Below, piece by piece: positions 47,238 to 56,463 of a DNA stretch of 64,000 nucleotides. Location of the stretch: assembly GCF_021390595.1 (NCBI RefSeq), contig NZ_JAJEJR010000001.1:124001-188000 (forward strand). Direction: 5' to 3'. The notes beneath the pieces are model-generated. The model saw nothing but the letters and a program-made list of their open reading frames with translations, was not told the DNA's origin and searched no databases. This stretch comes from Paraburkholderia sp. HP33-1. Its GTDB lineage: Bacteria > Pseudomonadota > Gammaproteobacteria > Burkholderiales > Burkholderiaceae. Each line of letters begins with the position of its first letter. The stretch's first letter is position 1. The translations under genes and the position numbers were made by a program.

Positions 47238-48190
47238 GTGAACTCGTCACGCTCAATGGCATCACAACGCCTGTACTCGTCACGGCGGCCGGCGAACGTG
47301 CCGGCATCCGCTTCCTCGAATTTTTTGCGTCGGCGATCCGCAACCCGCACACGCGCCGCGCATATGCGCGCGCGGCCGGCGACTTCCTGACCTGGTGCGC
47401 CAGTGCTGGCGTGACGTCGATCACGGCGGTGCAGCCGCTGCACGTGGCCACCTGGATCGAACGGCAGACGCAAACGCTGTCGGCGCCGACCGCCAGGCAG
47501 TACCTGGCCGCGATCCGCCACCTGTTCGACTGGCTCGTCACCGGCCAGATCGTGCCGCACAATCCGGCCGCGTCGGTACGGGGTCCATCCCACACCGCCA
47601 AGAAAGGAACGACGCCAGTGCTAGATGTGACCGAGGCGCGCCTGCTGCTCGACAGCGTCGACGTGAGCACGCCGATCGGGCTACGGGACCGCGCGCTGAT
47701 CGCGTTGATGGTGTTTTCGTTCGCGCGGGTGGGCGCGGCGCTCGCGATGCGCGTGGAGGACGTGTACGTGCAGAACCGGCGCCTGTGGGTACGCCTGCGC
47801 GAAAAAGGCGGCAAGCGCCACGCGATGCCGTGTCACCACACGCTGGAGGCGTACCTGCATGCGTACCTCGACGGCACCGGCATCGCCGGCGATCCCAAGG
47901 GGCCGCTGTTCCGGACGGTCGCGCGCGGCACCGGGCGGCTCAGCACGAGGCCGCTGCCGCAGGCGAACGCCTACGCCATGGTGCGCCGGCGCGCGGCGGC
48001 TGCGGGCATCGCGACGGCGATCGGCAACCACACGTTCCGCGCGACCGGCATCACCGCCTACCTGAAAAACGGCGGCACGCTCGAGAACGCCGCGGCGATG
48101 GCCAATCACGCGTCGACGCGTACTACGCAGCTCTATGACCGGCACCGCGACGACGTCAGCCTGGACGAGGTGGAGCGGATCCGCTTATAG
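47234..48190 (+). CDS. Tyrosine-type recombinase/integrase
   Basis: A 318-aa recombinase. The N-terminal core-binding domain has the pattern RNPHTRRAYARAAGDFLTWC; the catalytic domain has an Arg in FARVGAALAMRVEDV, His-x-x-Arg in NHTFRATGITAYL and the HASTRTTQLYDRHRD segment with His and Tyr. It is translationally coupled to the TIGR02391 gene and stands 144 bases before a tRNA-Ala-like sequence, as would be expected for an island integrase next to its attachment site. Confidence 0.9.
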   Translation: MSELVTLNGITTPVLVTAAGERAGIRFLEFFASAIRNPHTRRAYARAAGDFLTWCASAGVTSITAVQPLHVATWIERQTQTLSAPTARQYLAAIRHLFDWLVTGQIVPHNPAASVRGPSHTAKKGTTPVLDVTEARLLLDSVDVSTPIGLRDRALIALMVFSFARVGAALAMRVEDVYVQNRRLWVRLREKGGKRHAMPCHHTLEAYLHAYLDGTGIAGDPKGPLFRTVARGTGRLSTRPLPQANAYAMVRRRAAAAGIATAIGNHTFRATGITAYLKNGGTLENAAAMANHASTRTTQLYDRHRDDVSLDEVERIRL

Positions 48191-48334
48191 CAATTGGCTG
48201 TGCTTCTCTGCTCAGCTGACGGCGCGCCCTAGTCACGACGATTTGGAGTGGCGCAGTCCGAGAGGCGGGCGACTACGATGACGAGCATCAGCATGGCGAG
48301 TACAACGATAAACAGCGCGCCTCCGATAGGGTGA

Positions 48335-48406
48335 TGGGGGATAGCTCAGATGGGAGACTACGGCGTTCGCAACGCCGAACTCGGGAGCTCGACACTCCTT
48401 CCTCCA
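48335..48406 (+). pseudogene. Degenerate tRNA-Ala (CGC) gene inside the island
   Basis: The acceptor stem TGGGGGA/TCCTCCA is fully paired, the anticodon stem CGGCG/CGCCG with loop TTCGCAA is perfect (anticodon CGC as in the tRNA at 36159), and the T-stem GGGAG/CTCCT is intact with loop CTCGACA. The D-stem GCTC/GACT is broken, T54 is changed and the 3' end is followed by CGA, not CCA. It is a decayed or divergent copy of the island's target tRNA. Confidence 0.75.
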
Positions 48407-48421
48407 CGAGAGACACGGCTC

Positions 48422-48793
48422 ATGACCATAAGCCCCGAATTGGCACAAGAACTGCGGCGGATGGCCCTGATCAAGGCCGACCAACGACGGCAGAAAGCCA
48501 TCTGGCAGGAGCTGCGCGAGCTGCGGGCCAAGCTGCGCCCAATCGATCGCGCGTGGTCCGATACGCGGCTTGCCCTGAAACGATACGAGTGGGATTACAA
48601 GTACGTGGTCCCGAAACTTCAGGAGCGGGAGGCCCACCTTCTGGATGAGATACACCCGTTCCTTAAGCAAATTGACGCGCTGGAGAAGGAGGCCCGGCGG
48701 CTGGACCGGAAGATACGCAAAGCGCAGCAAGCTAGTGAGTGCACGCCGGCAGGTCCGGACGAATTGAGCACGCGTGCGGCAGCAAACACTTGA
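48422..48793 (+). CDS. Coiled-coil hypothetical protein
   Basis: A 123-aa protein made mostly of charged helix: MTISPELAQELRRMALIKADQRRQKAIWQELRELRAKLRP and YVVPKLQEREAHLLDEIHPFLKQIDALEKEARRLDRKIRKAQQ, with a heptad-like pattern suggesting a coiled coil. No family was recognised. The start is 15 bases after the tRNA-like sequence with a weak ribosome site, so the start is only probable. Confidence 0.55.
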   Translation: MTISPELAQELRRMALIKADQRRQKAIWQELRELRAKLRPIDRAWSDTRLALKRYEWDYKYVVPKLQEREAHLLDEIHPFLKQIDALEKEARRLDRKIRKAQQASECTPAGPDELSTRAAANT

Positions 48794-48967
48794 GCTTGTC
48801 TATTTCCTATTGGTGGTCACTGGCAACCCCGGAAACACGGCTTACAATCGATCCGTCAAGGTCTGCATAGGCGATGCATCAGCCACGCCCTGTTTATCGA
48901 TAGCTCTTGCAGCGAGAATGCGAGGCACACCGGCTCCGAAAAACGGGTGCGCCGTGCCTCATCGAAT

Positions 48968-49108
48968 CTACTTCTTCTTGGGCTTGCTTGGCGTCGCGCC
49001 CTTACGTTGCGCGAGATCCGACGCGGCGACCTCCTTCTCCCTCTTGGTCGATTTCGGATCGCGCAGTTGCTTGCCAGCGTCGGACGCGGCTTTCTTTCCT
49101 GTTGCCAT
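48968..49108 (-). CDS. 46-aa basic small protein, conserved type
   Basis: A short gene: MATGKKAASDAGKQLRDPKS then TKREKEVAASDLAQRKGATP and the tail SKPKKK. The pattern K-K-A-A-S-D-A-x-x-x-L-R-D ... V-A-A-S-D-L-A-Q resembles a widespread family of small lysine-rich hypothetical proteins in proteobacteria. The ribosome site GAGGTGA lies just before the ATG. Its function is unknown. Confidence 0.7.
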   Translation of the reverse strand: MATGKKAASDAGKQLRDPKSTKREKEVAASDLAQRKGATPSKPKKK

Positions 49109-49361
49109 GGTCACCTCATTTGTTAGTAGTGCCCTCATTAATTAGGGCAAAATCATCGCAGGAGCAACGATGGATTTATTCAAGGGAATCGTGGCTGCTT
49201 GGAACGGGGGACGAGCTTGGGGTGCTTTCATGCAAATGTGTCGACCGCTAGTCAAGAAGGCAGTGCTTTTCTGAACAGTTTTTGGTGGTCCTTTCTCACG
49301 TCACCGAAGTCGGCCACGATGTTAATATACCCGTCAATTTTTCAATGTTCTGATCGCGTCA

Positions 49362-49934
49362 ATGAATCAACGCATTGGATACGCTCGCGTATCGACCGAT
49401 GACCCGCATTTAGACCTGCAACGCGACGCACTCACGCGGGCCGGTTGCGGGGCGATTTACGAGGAACCCGCCAGTGTTAAGAATGCCGCCCGTCCAGAGC
49501 TTGAGCAGTGCTGGAAGGCGTTGCGGGCTGGAAATACGCTTGTAGTTTGGCGGCTGGATCGGCTCGGCCGCAGTATGTCCGAGCTGATGCAGATCATGGC
49601 TGACCTTGAGCAGCGTGGCGTCGGTTTTGAGAGTTTGGCGGAGAGGATTGAGACGAGCAGCGCAGCGGGCAAAATGGTCTTCCATGTGTTCGCGGCACTC
49701 GCGGAGTTTGAACGAGGCTTGCTTCGGGAGCGTACGCAGGCGGGACTGGCTGCAGCTCGGGCCCGTGGTCGCGCGGGTGGCCGCAAGCCTAAGTTAGATG
49801 ATCAACAGGTGCGCGAGATCAAAGCTCTGTTAAGCGATCCTGACATTCAGGTGGCTGAAGTCGCTCGCCGCTATGGCGTATCCCGCACAACGATTTACAA
49901 GCGTTGTGGCGTGGTGCAACCACGCCATCAATAG
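49362..49934 (+). CDS. Serine recombinase (resolvase/invertase)
   Basis: A 190-aa small serine recombinase with the catalytic Ser in RIGYARVSTDDPHLDLQRDAL (about residue 11), the conserved WRLDRLGRSM and a C-terminal helix-turn-helix (DIQVAEVARRYGVSRTTIYKR). This is the Tn3-resolvase/Hin type. No transposase accompanies it and no res sites were identified, so it may serve the island or a lost transposon. Confidence 0.93.
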   Translation: MNQRIGYARVSTDDPHLDLQRDALTRAGCGAIYEEPASVKNAARPELEQCWKALRAGNTLVVWRLDRLGRSMSELMQIMADLEQRGVGFESLAERIETSSAAGKMVFHVFAALAEFERGLLRERTQAGLAAARARGRAGGRKPKLDDQQVREIKALLSDPDIQVAEVARRYGVSRTTIYKRCGVVQPRHQ

Positions 49935-50183
49935 CCAGTGGATGCTACGAATGCTTGGATGCCCGCCTTCTATGAGGGATTCAGCTTTCGTCGTGCCAAG
50001 CCGGTGAGGCACTGACGCTGTATTTGCCGATGGATCAAGTTTGACGGGACATTTGGAGAGGCTCGGACTACAGCCTTGTTGAAACGTAGCCATAGGTGGC
50101 GTGGCCGCTCATTGCAAGCGCGGTGAACTGATGCCCGCAAGCTGGAACACACCCCTCCGCAATTTAGTTTTTAGTCAGCACGT

Positions 50184-51845
50184 ATGAATTTCAAAGAGAA
50201 CGAGACCGAAGATAAGCTCCGAGGCGGGTACTACACCCCGCCCGCAATTGCCCGATTCCTATCGCGGTGGGTGCTCTGCGCCGAGCCGCAAAGCCTTCTC
50301 GAGCCGAGTTGCGGAGACGGAGCGTTCATCCGTGCTCTCGACGGTTTAGCCATCTCAAGCCTCACCGTTACCGGAGTTGAGAGGCTTGGGGGCGAAGCTG
50401 CGAAGGCACGAAAGGCAGCAACAAATCTGGGCGTACGGACAGCGCGGGTCGTGAAGGCAGACTTTCTCCGATGGGCCCAAGAGACGCTCGACGCCGGGAC
50501 ATCTTTCGACGCGGTCACCGGCAATCCACCGTACATCCGCTACCAGTACTTAGACGAAGAGGATCAGCAGCTCTCCGAGCAGTTGTTCGACCGCTTTTCG
50601 CTGGCATTCACGAAACACACCAACGCCTGGGTGCCATTCGTGATTGCTTGCATGGCGCTGCTTTCACCCGGCGGGCGTCTGGCAATGGTTATCCCATCTG
50701 AGCTGATGCACGTACTGCACGCAGGTTCGCTACGGAAGTTTCTGCTCCAGCACTCGAAGCGAGTGCTGATGGTAGATCCGAATGAGCTGCTTTTCGAAGC
50801 GACGCTGCAGGGGACCGTGCTCCTAATGGTGGAGAAGAAAGGCAACCCAGCGGAGGCCTCAGAGGGCGTAGCCATTCACGCGGCCCCCGACAACTCGTTC
50901 TTGAACGGAGATCCAGAGCGGCTGTTCCAAGATGCGAAGTACGTCAGCGGTGATGTTTTGAACGGTAAGTGGATGAAGGTCCTCCTCGATCCTACTGAGC
51001 TTGCTGTGTTTGAGAAGGCCAAGGGTCTTCCGTCCGTAAAGCAGTTCCGAGACGTTGCAAAGGTCGACGTCGGCATCGTCACCGGCGCCAATAAATTTTT
51101 CTTGGTCGACGACAGCACTGTCGCTAAGTTCGGCCTCGAGAAATTCGTGAGGCCGATGTTCGGTCGCAGCGAACACTGCCCGGGTGTGGTCTACGATCAG
51201 GCTCTTCACGAAGCCAACCGCCAGCGTGGACTACCAACCAATTTCTTCTGCATCGAGAAGGATGCGAATCTCTCTCGACTACCGAAGCGGGTCCTAGAGT
51301 ACATCGAACTCGGGGAGTCGCAGAAGCTACACACCCGGTATAAGTGTCGCATTCGCTCCCCGTGGTTCAGCGTTCCGTCGGTCTACTCCACCCCAATCGG
51401 GTTGCTTAAAAGATCTCACAACTTTCCTCGCCTGATTTTCAACCAATTGGGCGCGTACACGACGGACACGGCGTACCGAATTACGCCCTTATCAAGCGCC
51501 CTCAATGCAGAGAAATTGGTCTACTGCTTCATCAACAGCCTTACGGCTCTGACCGCGGAACTGGAGGGAAGACACTACGGCGGTGGAGTTTTGGAGCTTG
51601 TCCCCAGCGAGATCGAAAAGCTGCTGGTGCCACTTCCGGCGCTTCGTCCCCGCCTAGCACAGCTTGATAGAGCTGTTCGGGCCGGCACCTGTCCGCTGCA
51701 ATTGCTGAAATTGCAGGACGACAAGGTTCTCACGGCCGCTGGGCTCAGCGAAGAAGAGGGCGAACTCCTTCGTCAAGCTCTTATACGCATTCGGAGTCGA
51801 CGTCAGCGCCTCCTCGGTGAAGCCGCGACGGAGGATAGCGAGTGA
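50184..51845 (+). CDS. N6-adenine DNA methyltransferase (Eco57I-type)
   Basis: A 553-aa gamma-class methyltransferase. The SAM motif I is LLEPSCGDGAF at 38-48 and the catalytic motif IV is NPPY at 114-117, followed by YIRYQYLDEED, as in M.Eco57I-like enzymes. The C-terminal half (for example NQLGAYTTDTAYRITPLS and YGGGVLELVPSEIEKLLVPLP) looks like a target recognition part. It overlaps the next gene (GTGA), forming an R-M operon. The GC content is lower than that of the backbone. Confidence 0.9.
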   Translation: MNFKENETEDKLRGGYYTPPAIARFLSRWVLCAEPQSLLEPSCGDGAFIRALDGLAISSLTVTGVERLGGEAAKARKAATNLGVRTARVVKADFLRWAQETLDAGTSFDAVTGNPPYIRYQYLDEEDQQLSEQLFDRFSLAFTKHTNAWVPFVIACMALLSPGGRLAMVIPSELMHVLHAGSLRKFLLQHSKRVLMVDPNELLFEATLQGTVLLMVEKKGNPAEASEGVAIHAAPDNSFLNGDPERLFQDAKYVSGDVLNGKWMKVLLDPTELAVFEKAKGLPSVKQFRDVAKVDVGIVTGANKFFLVDDSTVAKFGLEKFVRPMFGRSEHCPGVVYDQALHEANRQRGLPTNFFCIEKDANLSRLPKRVLEYIELGESQKLHTRYKCRIRSPWFSVPSVYSTPIGLLKRSHNFPRLIFNQLGAYTTDTAYRITPLSSALNAEKLVYCFINSLTALTAELEGRHYGGGVLELVPSEIEKLLVPLPALRPRLAQLDRAVRAGTCPLQLLKLQDDKVLTAAGLSEEEGELLRQALIRIRSRRQRLLGEAATEDSE

Positions 51846-54820
51846 CTGTACTTACACCGCTTCTAGACCTCGTGGCGCGCTTCGCGGCCGATGAGGCAAG
51901 GTTGATTGTCTCGGCCTCAGCCTACCAGGAGACAGAGGTCCGGGTCGAGTATATCGACCCATTGCTTGAACTTTTGGGCTGGGACATGGCCAACGCCCAG
52001 GGGCTTCCGAACAACTTGAAAGACATCTTGCGCGAAGAGTCGCAAGAAGGTGATGGCGGGCGACCTGACTACACCTTCCGTATCGCCTCATCCAAGAAGT
52101 TCTTCGTCGAGGCAAAAAAGCCGTCTGTCGACATCACGAGCAACAAGGCGGCAGCATTCCAGGTGCGGAGCTACGGGCATACGGTCGGCTTGCCGGTGTC
52201 AATTCTCACGAACTTTCGCACCCTGCGTATCTACGACACGCGACTTGAGCCTAAGTCGGGGGATGACGCCGACGTCGGGCTTTTGGACAGCATCCACTAC
52301 TCGGATCTGCCCACTCGGTTCTCTGACCTTTGCGCACGCTTTGGTCGAGACAATGTTGCGCGCGGTTCAATTGACGACTTTTACGGGAGTACGACTGCAG
52401 GCACCTTGGCAGTCAGTGAGAAGTTCTTGGCGCGCATCAATGGTTGGCGTGTACGGCTCGCAAACGAGCTCCACGGGCGATACCCCCAGCTCTCCATTGA
52501 GGAACTGAGTGACCTTGCGCAAAATGTGGTGAACCGCATTATCTTCTTGCGCATGTGCGAAGACCGAGGCATTGAGGCCCGCGAAACGCTTCGCAAAGTC
52601 GCTGGGCAGCGAAGCAGCATTGAGCTGCGGACGTTGTTTAAGAAGCTCGATGACCGTTACAACACTGGGCTGTTCGACGTCGCAGAAGACCGCTTCCAAG
52701 ACCAATACGAATTAAATGCAGTCCTGTTCCACGAGTTTGTGGAGGAGGTTTACTCGCCCACATCCCCATACAGTTTTGCTGTGTTGGATGCAGATTTTTT
52801 GGGGCAGGTCTACGAGCACTTTCTCGCGAAACGCCTCGAATTGTTGAGCGGCGGGGTCATCGGCCTAGTCCAGAAACCTGCGTACGAAGATCGAGAAATC
52901 GTGACTACGCCGCAGCCGCTGGTGGAGGAGGTGATTCAACGTGCTGTGGACGCCCGGTTCAGCGTAGTACCGGTGACTACTTTCGAGAAGCTATGCGAGG
53001 TTCGAGTCCTCGATGTTGCAATCGGTTCGGGCCGGTTCTTAGTCCACGCACTTGATAAGCTGGTGAATACGGCTATTAGCATCCTCAAGAGTAACCCTAG
53101 GGATCCGCGCGTCTACAAGGTATCTGGCAACGAAGTTCGGTTGCGCTTCGAAGCCAAGCGACAGCTGCTTGAGAAGTGCCTTTTCGGAATCGACGTGGAC
53201 TTCAACGCTGTTGAGGTCGCACGTTTCAGCCTTATCGTGAAGCTCTTGGAAGAGGAAACTGCCGATACGCTACCAGTTGCTAAGAGGATTCTCCCGGACC
53301 TGAACGGGAATGTCGTGTGGGGCAACACGGTCGTCGGTACGGATTTTCACGCGCCACAGGAAGTTGTGGACAAAACCATCCCCATCGACTGGGAGGCGGC
53401 GGGTCTACCTGCGAGGTTTGACGTTGTCATCGGAAACCCGCCCTACGTGACCACAGACGACATGCGAAAGGCAAACCGGAGTGAGTTCGATTACTACAAG
53501 AAAAATTACAGCAGCAGCCACAAGCAGTTTGACAAGTACTTCGTCTTCATCGAGCGCGCGCTGCGTGCACTGGCGCCCGGGGGCGCGGTCGGATTACTGG
53601 TACCGAACAAATGGCTGACCATCGAGTCGGCCGCCAAGCTTCGGAAACTGTTGGCGGATCAGACCGCTATTCGCGAAGTGTTGAACTTCGGGAATGAGTC
53701 TCTCTTCGCCGGCAAGTCTGCTTACGTGTGTATTTTAGTGCTGCAGCGGGGTGCCACCGACTTCCGCTACCGCGACATCCATAAGCAAGCCGAGTTTGAA
53801 GTGGACCCTGCTGGGAAGGGCTACATCCAACCTGCGGTCGTTTTGACTGGTTTCGGTGAGGATGCGTGGGTGCTTCCGGGAACATCCGAAGAGCAGGCGG
53901 TGCTCACGATGCTGCACGCGAACAGCCGAAAGCTGAGTGACCTCGTTGATATCAAGAATGGCGTTCAGACGAGCAAGAACAGCGTGTTCGTCATTTCAAA
54001 CTATACCGACACCGGCACAACTGTTGTCTTCAACAAAGAGGGCTTGAAATGGGAGGTGGAGAAAACTCTGACTAGGCCGTACGTTGACGACTCGGGGCAG
54101 GTCAAGTCATTCTGTGAACTAGCCGCCGATGCTCTGGTTATCTTCCCTTACCGGGCCGGCGCGAACGGAGCCCCGCAGGTTCTCAGCCCAAAGGCGCTGC
54201 GCGACAGCTATCCGCTTGGGTGGGCTTACCTTTCACACTATCGAGTTGCTCTGGAGGAACGAGACGTCTCCCCGCCACCGCCAAGTGGGGTTTTCTATGC
54301 CTTCGGTCGACACCAAGCGCTGGAGACCGTCTTTACCCATCCGAAGATTATCTACTCGGTGAACCAGACTGGAAATAAGTACGCTTTCGATACAGTGGGG
54401 GTGGCCGTGGCTTCAGGTGGAACGGCCGGCGAAGTGATGGTTCTAAACCCAAGGGATGGCTACTCCCTTGAGTTCATCATGGGCCTGCTAAACCAGCGCG
54501 CCATTGAGTACTTCGTTCGTAAGCGCGGTAGTCCTTTCAGGGGCGGGTATTACAGCCGCGGAAGTGCAGTACTGGCAGACGTTCCTGTGCCGGCGCTCGA
54601 TCTGGCCGGCAACCCGGCGGATGTAGGAACCCATGCGGCGATTGTGCAGAACGTCAGAGAAATTATGGACCTAAAGTCAAAGCTTGTTGTCGCGACGGGA
54701 CGCATGGTGATTCAATTGCAACGCCGACTGCAGATGGCCGAGATCGCGCTCGAACAGCGATTTGCGGCTTTATGGGGCTTTACAGGCCAGCTCGAGCTGA
54801 TTCGCCTGCCTGGTGAATAG
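51842..54820 (+). CDS. Type IIG-like restriction-modification enzyme (nuclease-methyltransferase fusion)
   Basis: A 992-aa protein. Near the N-terminus a PD-(D/E)XK nuclease is visible: RPDYTFRIASSKKFFVEAKKP with Asp76, Glu90 and Lys92. A helical connector follows, then the methyltransferase with motif I VLDVAIGSGRFL (389-400) and NPPY at 532-535, and a C-terminal recognition part with PFRGGYYSRGSAVLADVPVPA. Type IIG enzymes cut and methylate in one chain; a separate methyltransferase gene upstream protects the other strand. The GTG start overlaps the upstream stop. No frameshift was seen. Confidence 0.9.
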   Translation: MTVLTPLLDLVARFAADEARLIVSASAYQETEVRVEYIDPLLELLGWDMANAQGLPNNLKDILREESQEGDGGRPDYTFRIASSKKFFVEAKKPSVDITSNKAAAFQVRSYGHTVGLPVSILTNFRTLRIYDTRLEPKSGDDADVGLLDSIHYSDLPTRFSDLCARFGRDNVARGSIDDFYGSTTAGTLAVSEKFLARINGWRVRLANELHGRYPQLSIEELSDLAQNVVNRIIFLRMCEDRGIEARETLRKVAGQRSSIELRTLFKKLDDRYNTGLFDVAEDRFQDQYELNAVLFHEFVEEVYSPTSPYSFAVLDADFLGQVYEHFLAKRLELLSGGVIGLVQKPAYEDREIVTTPQPLVEEVIQRAVDARFSVVPVTTFEKLCEVRVLDVAIGSGRFLVHALDKLVNTAISILKSNPRDPRVYKVSGNEVRLRFEAKRQLLEKCLFGIDVDFNAVEVARFSLIVKLLEEETADTLPVAKRILPDLNGNVVWGNTVVGTDFHAPQEVVDKTIPIDWEAAGLPARFDVVIGNPPYVTTDDMRKANRSEFDYYKKNYSSSHKQFDKYFVFIERALRALAPGGAVGLLVPNKWLTIESAAKLRKLLADQTAIREVLNFGNESLFAGKSAYVCILVLQRGATDFRYRDIHKQAEFEVDPAGKGYIQPAVVLTGFGEDAWVLPGTSEEQAVLTMLHANSRKLSDLVDIKNGVQTSKNSVFVISNYTDTGTTVVFNKEGLKWEVEKTLTRPYVDDSGQVKSFCELAADALVIFPYRAGANGAPQVLSPKALRDSYPLGWAYLSHYRVALEERDVSPPPPSGVFYAFGRHQALETVFTHPKIIYSVNQTGNKYAFDTVGVAVASGGTAGEVMVLNPRDGYSLEFIMGLLNQRAIEYFVRKRGSPFRGGYYSRGSAVLADVPVPALDLAGNPADVGTHAAIVQNVREIMDLKSKLVVATGRMVIQLQRRLQMAEIALEQRFAALWGFTGQLELIRLPGE

Positions 54821-54894
54821 AGTGACCTGCAGTTTCGCATTACACGGAGCGGAATGCGTCCGGGATTTGACTCCCGCACACCGCTGTTTCGTGT

Positions 54895-56025
54895 TTACAA
54901 CAGTCGCTTCGCTAGATCCTCGGCTCGCGGATGGTAGTAACGCATTAGCATGCGCGGGTCTTTGTGGCCCGTTATCTTTGTCAGCTCATGCATTGGGAAA
55001 ATTGATGCCAAGCGTGAGGTTGCCTCGTGTCGCAGATCGTGAAAGCGAAGGTCCGTCAGGAATTTGCCATCCGGTCTTTGCTTGATAGACTTGGACTCAT
55101 CGACGTAAAGCTTGCGTGCGCGCGCTACTGCGCGCTCGAAAGCTGTCGTGACCGCGTCGCTGCGGATCTGGAACACGCGGCCGGCGTCATCTTCGTCACC
55201 TTCTATTGCGTCATCCTTGGCGTGATCCCGCGCGTCTTTCAGCGCCCGAAGCACAGCAACGGCGCGCGAAGATAGTGGCACGTCGCGGGCGTCTCCGTTT
55301 TTCGTCGACGGCAGGTGCGCGATGCGGCGATTTAGGTCCACGTTCACCCACAATAGGGACACGATTTCACCCCGGCGCATCGCGGTTTCCACGGCCAGCC
55401 AGATAATGGACGGCAGCAGCGCCGAGCCGCTCGCTTTGGCTACCCGTTCGAGCTCGCCGTCACCCGCGCCACGACGCGAGTCGGATTCTTCCCCACTTAC
55501 CGTGCTGACCGACGTGGTATCGACAGCAATGCGCCGTGTGCGAGCGTTGTTAGGCTGCGGCTTGCGGATCAGTTCGATTGGATTCGACAGACTGTCCATG
55601 CCCCATTCTTTGCGGGCTATGCTGAATACATGGGACAGCACCGCCAAGCGACGCAGGACCGTCGCGGGCTTATAGTCCTTCAGCCATTCATCCCGAAGCT
55701 TCGCTACGTCTGCGCTGCGAATCGTTGCTAGTGGCCGCTTCGCAAGGTCGACTGCCTTGCACGTCTTCAGAACGGACAATTCCTGTGCGGCCCCCTTCTT
55801 TGGAAGCGAGATTTCTACTTCGTAGCGTTTCAGCGCCTCATAGAGTGTCGTTGCTTCGGCCTCACTGCGGCTGACCCATACGCCGCGCGACATTTCCGAT
55901 TCGATCATGCTGGCCCAAGCTTCCGCCTCGGCCTTTGTATTGAAAGTCTTGCTCTGCGGTGGGTAGCCGCGCCGGCGGACTTGGGCCTCCCACTGGTAGG
56001 GGCCACGCTTTCGTATGGTGGACAT
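54895..56025 (-). CDS. Tyrosine integrase of the island
   Basis: A 376-aa integrase: N-terminal DNA-binding part (RGPYQWEAQVRRRGYPPQSKTF), core-binding domain, and catalytic residues Arg in ETAMRRGEIVSLLWV, His-x-x-Arg in FHDLRHEATSRLA, His in ITGHKDPRMLMRYYHP and the Tyr in that segment. It starts 95 bases from the right tRNA repeat and reads inward. The ATG at 56025 (MSTIRKRG) begins the conserved part; the frame is open to 56082. Confidence 0.93.
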   Translation of the reverse strand: MSTIRKRGPYQWEAQVRRRGYPPQSKTFNTKAEAEAWASMIESEMSRGVWVSRSEAEATTLYEALKRYEVEISLPKKGAAQELSVLKTCKAVDLAKRPLATIRSADVAKLRDEWLKDYKPATVLRRLAVLSHVFSIARKEWGMDSLSNPIELIRKPQPNNARTRRIAVDTTSVSTVSGEESDSRRGAGDGELERVAKASGSALLPSIIWLAVETAMRRGEIVSLLWVNVDLNRRIAHLPSTKNGDARDVPLSSRAVAVLRALKDARDHAKDDAIEGDEDDAGRVFQIRSDAVTTAFERAVARARKLYVDESKSIKQRPDGKFLTDLRFHDLRHEATSRLASIFPMHELTKITGHKDPRMLMRYYHPRAEDLAKRLL

Positions 56026-56119
56026 TTCTGGGTGTTCGCTCGAGCGGAGTGTGGCAAGATTGTGGCAAATAATCGAGACCAACGCTATAGAGCTTGATCT
56101 GTATAGCGAGGTTTTTACA

Positions 56120-56160
56120 TTCGCAATGCGAAGGTCGGGAGTTCGATCCTCCTCCTCTCG
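56120..56160 (+). repeat. attR: partial tRNA-Ala copy
   Basis: The first 18 bases are identical to the anticodon-loop part of tRNA-Ala at 36190-36207; the next 23 match the T-arm and acceptor with several changes (T-stem GGGAG/CTCCT). The CCA end is missing (CGATAA instead). It marks the right border of the island. Confidence 0.8.
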
Positions 56161-56168
56161 ATAAAATC

Positions 56169-56204
56169 AAAGGATTACAGGTGATTTGCCTGTAACCCTT
56201 TTCC
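56169..56204 (+). terminator. Terminator-like hairpin after attR
   Basis: TTACAGG pairs with CCTGTAA around a 7-base loop, extended by AAGG with CCTT, and followed by TT. It may be the original terminator of the displaced tRNA. The rest of 56205-56463 shows no gene. Confidence 0.6.
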
Positions 56205-56463
56205 GTTCTTGTGCGCTTTGTAACCGCTTTCCAACTATCCAAATCTACTTCCTTACCAGTAGTCGCAACGATCGTCAGACGGTTGCGATTCCATCGATCG
56301 GCCAAGATGATTGCTGCAAGTTTTCGGACGCAAAGGAAAACACCCCCTCTGCGCTTAGTGCCGGGCAACCATTGCACCAAACAGTTCGGTCACAATTGAC
56401 GCCACAATTGCGAGACCTCTCTCATGCGCCATACATCGAATGAATGCCGAACGAAACCATGTT

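Noticed and set aside
48774..49145. 123-aa plus-strand frame
   Set aside because: Opposite the lysine-rich 46-aa gene and without ribosome site or known features.
56120..56160. Functional tRNA gene
   Set aside because: Only the 3' part is present and the CCA end is absent; it is an attachment-site remnant.
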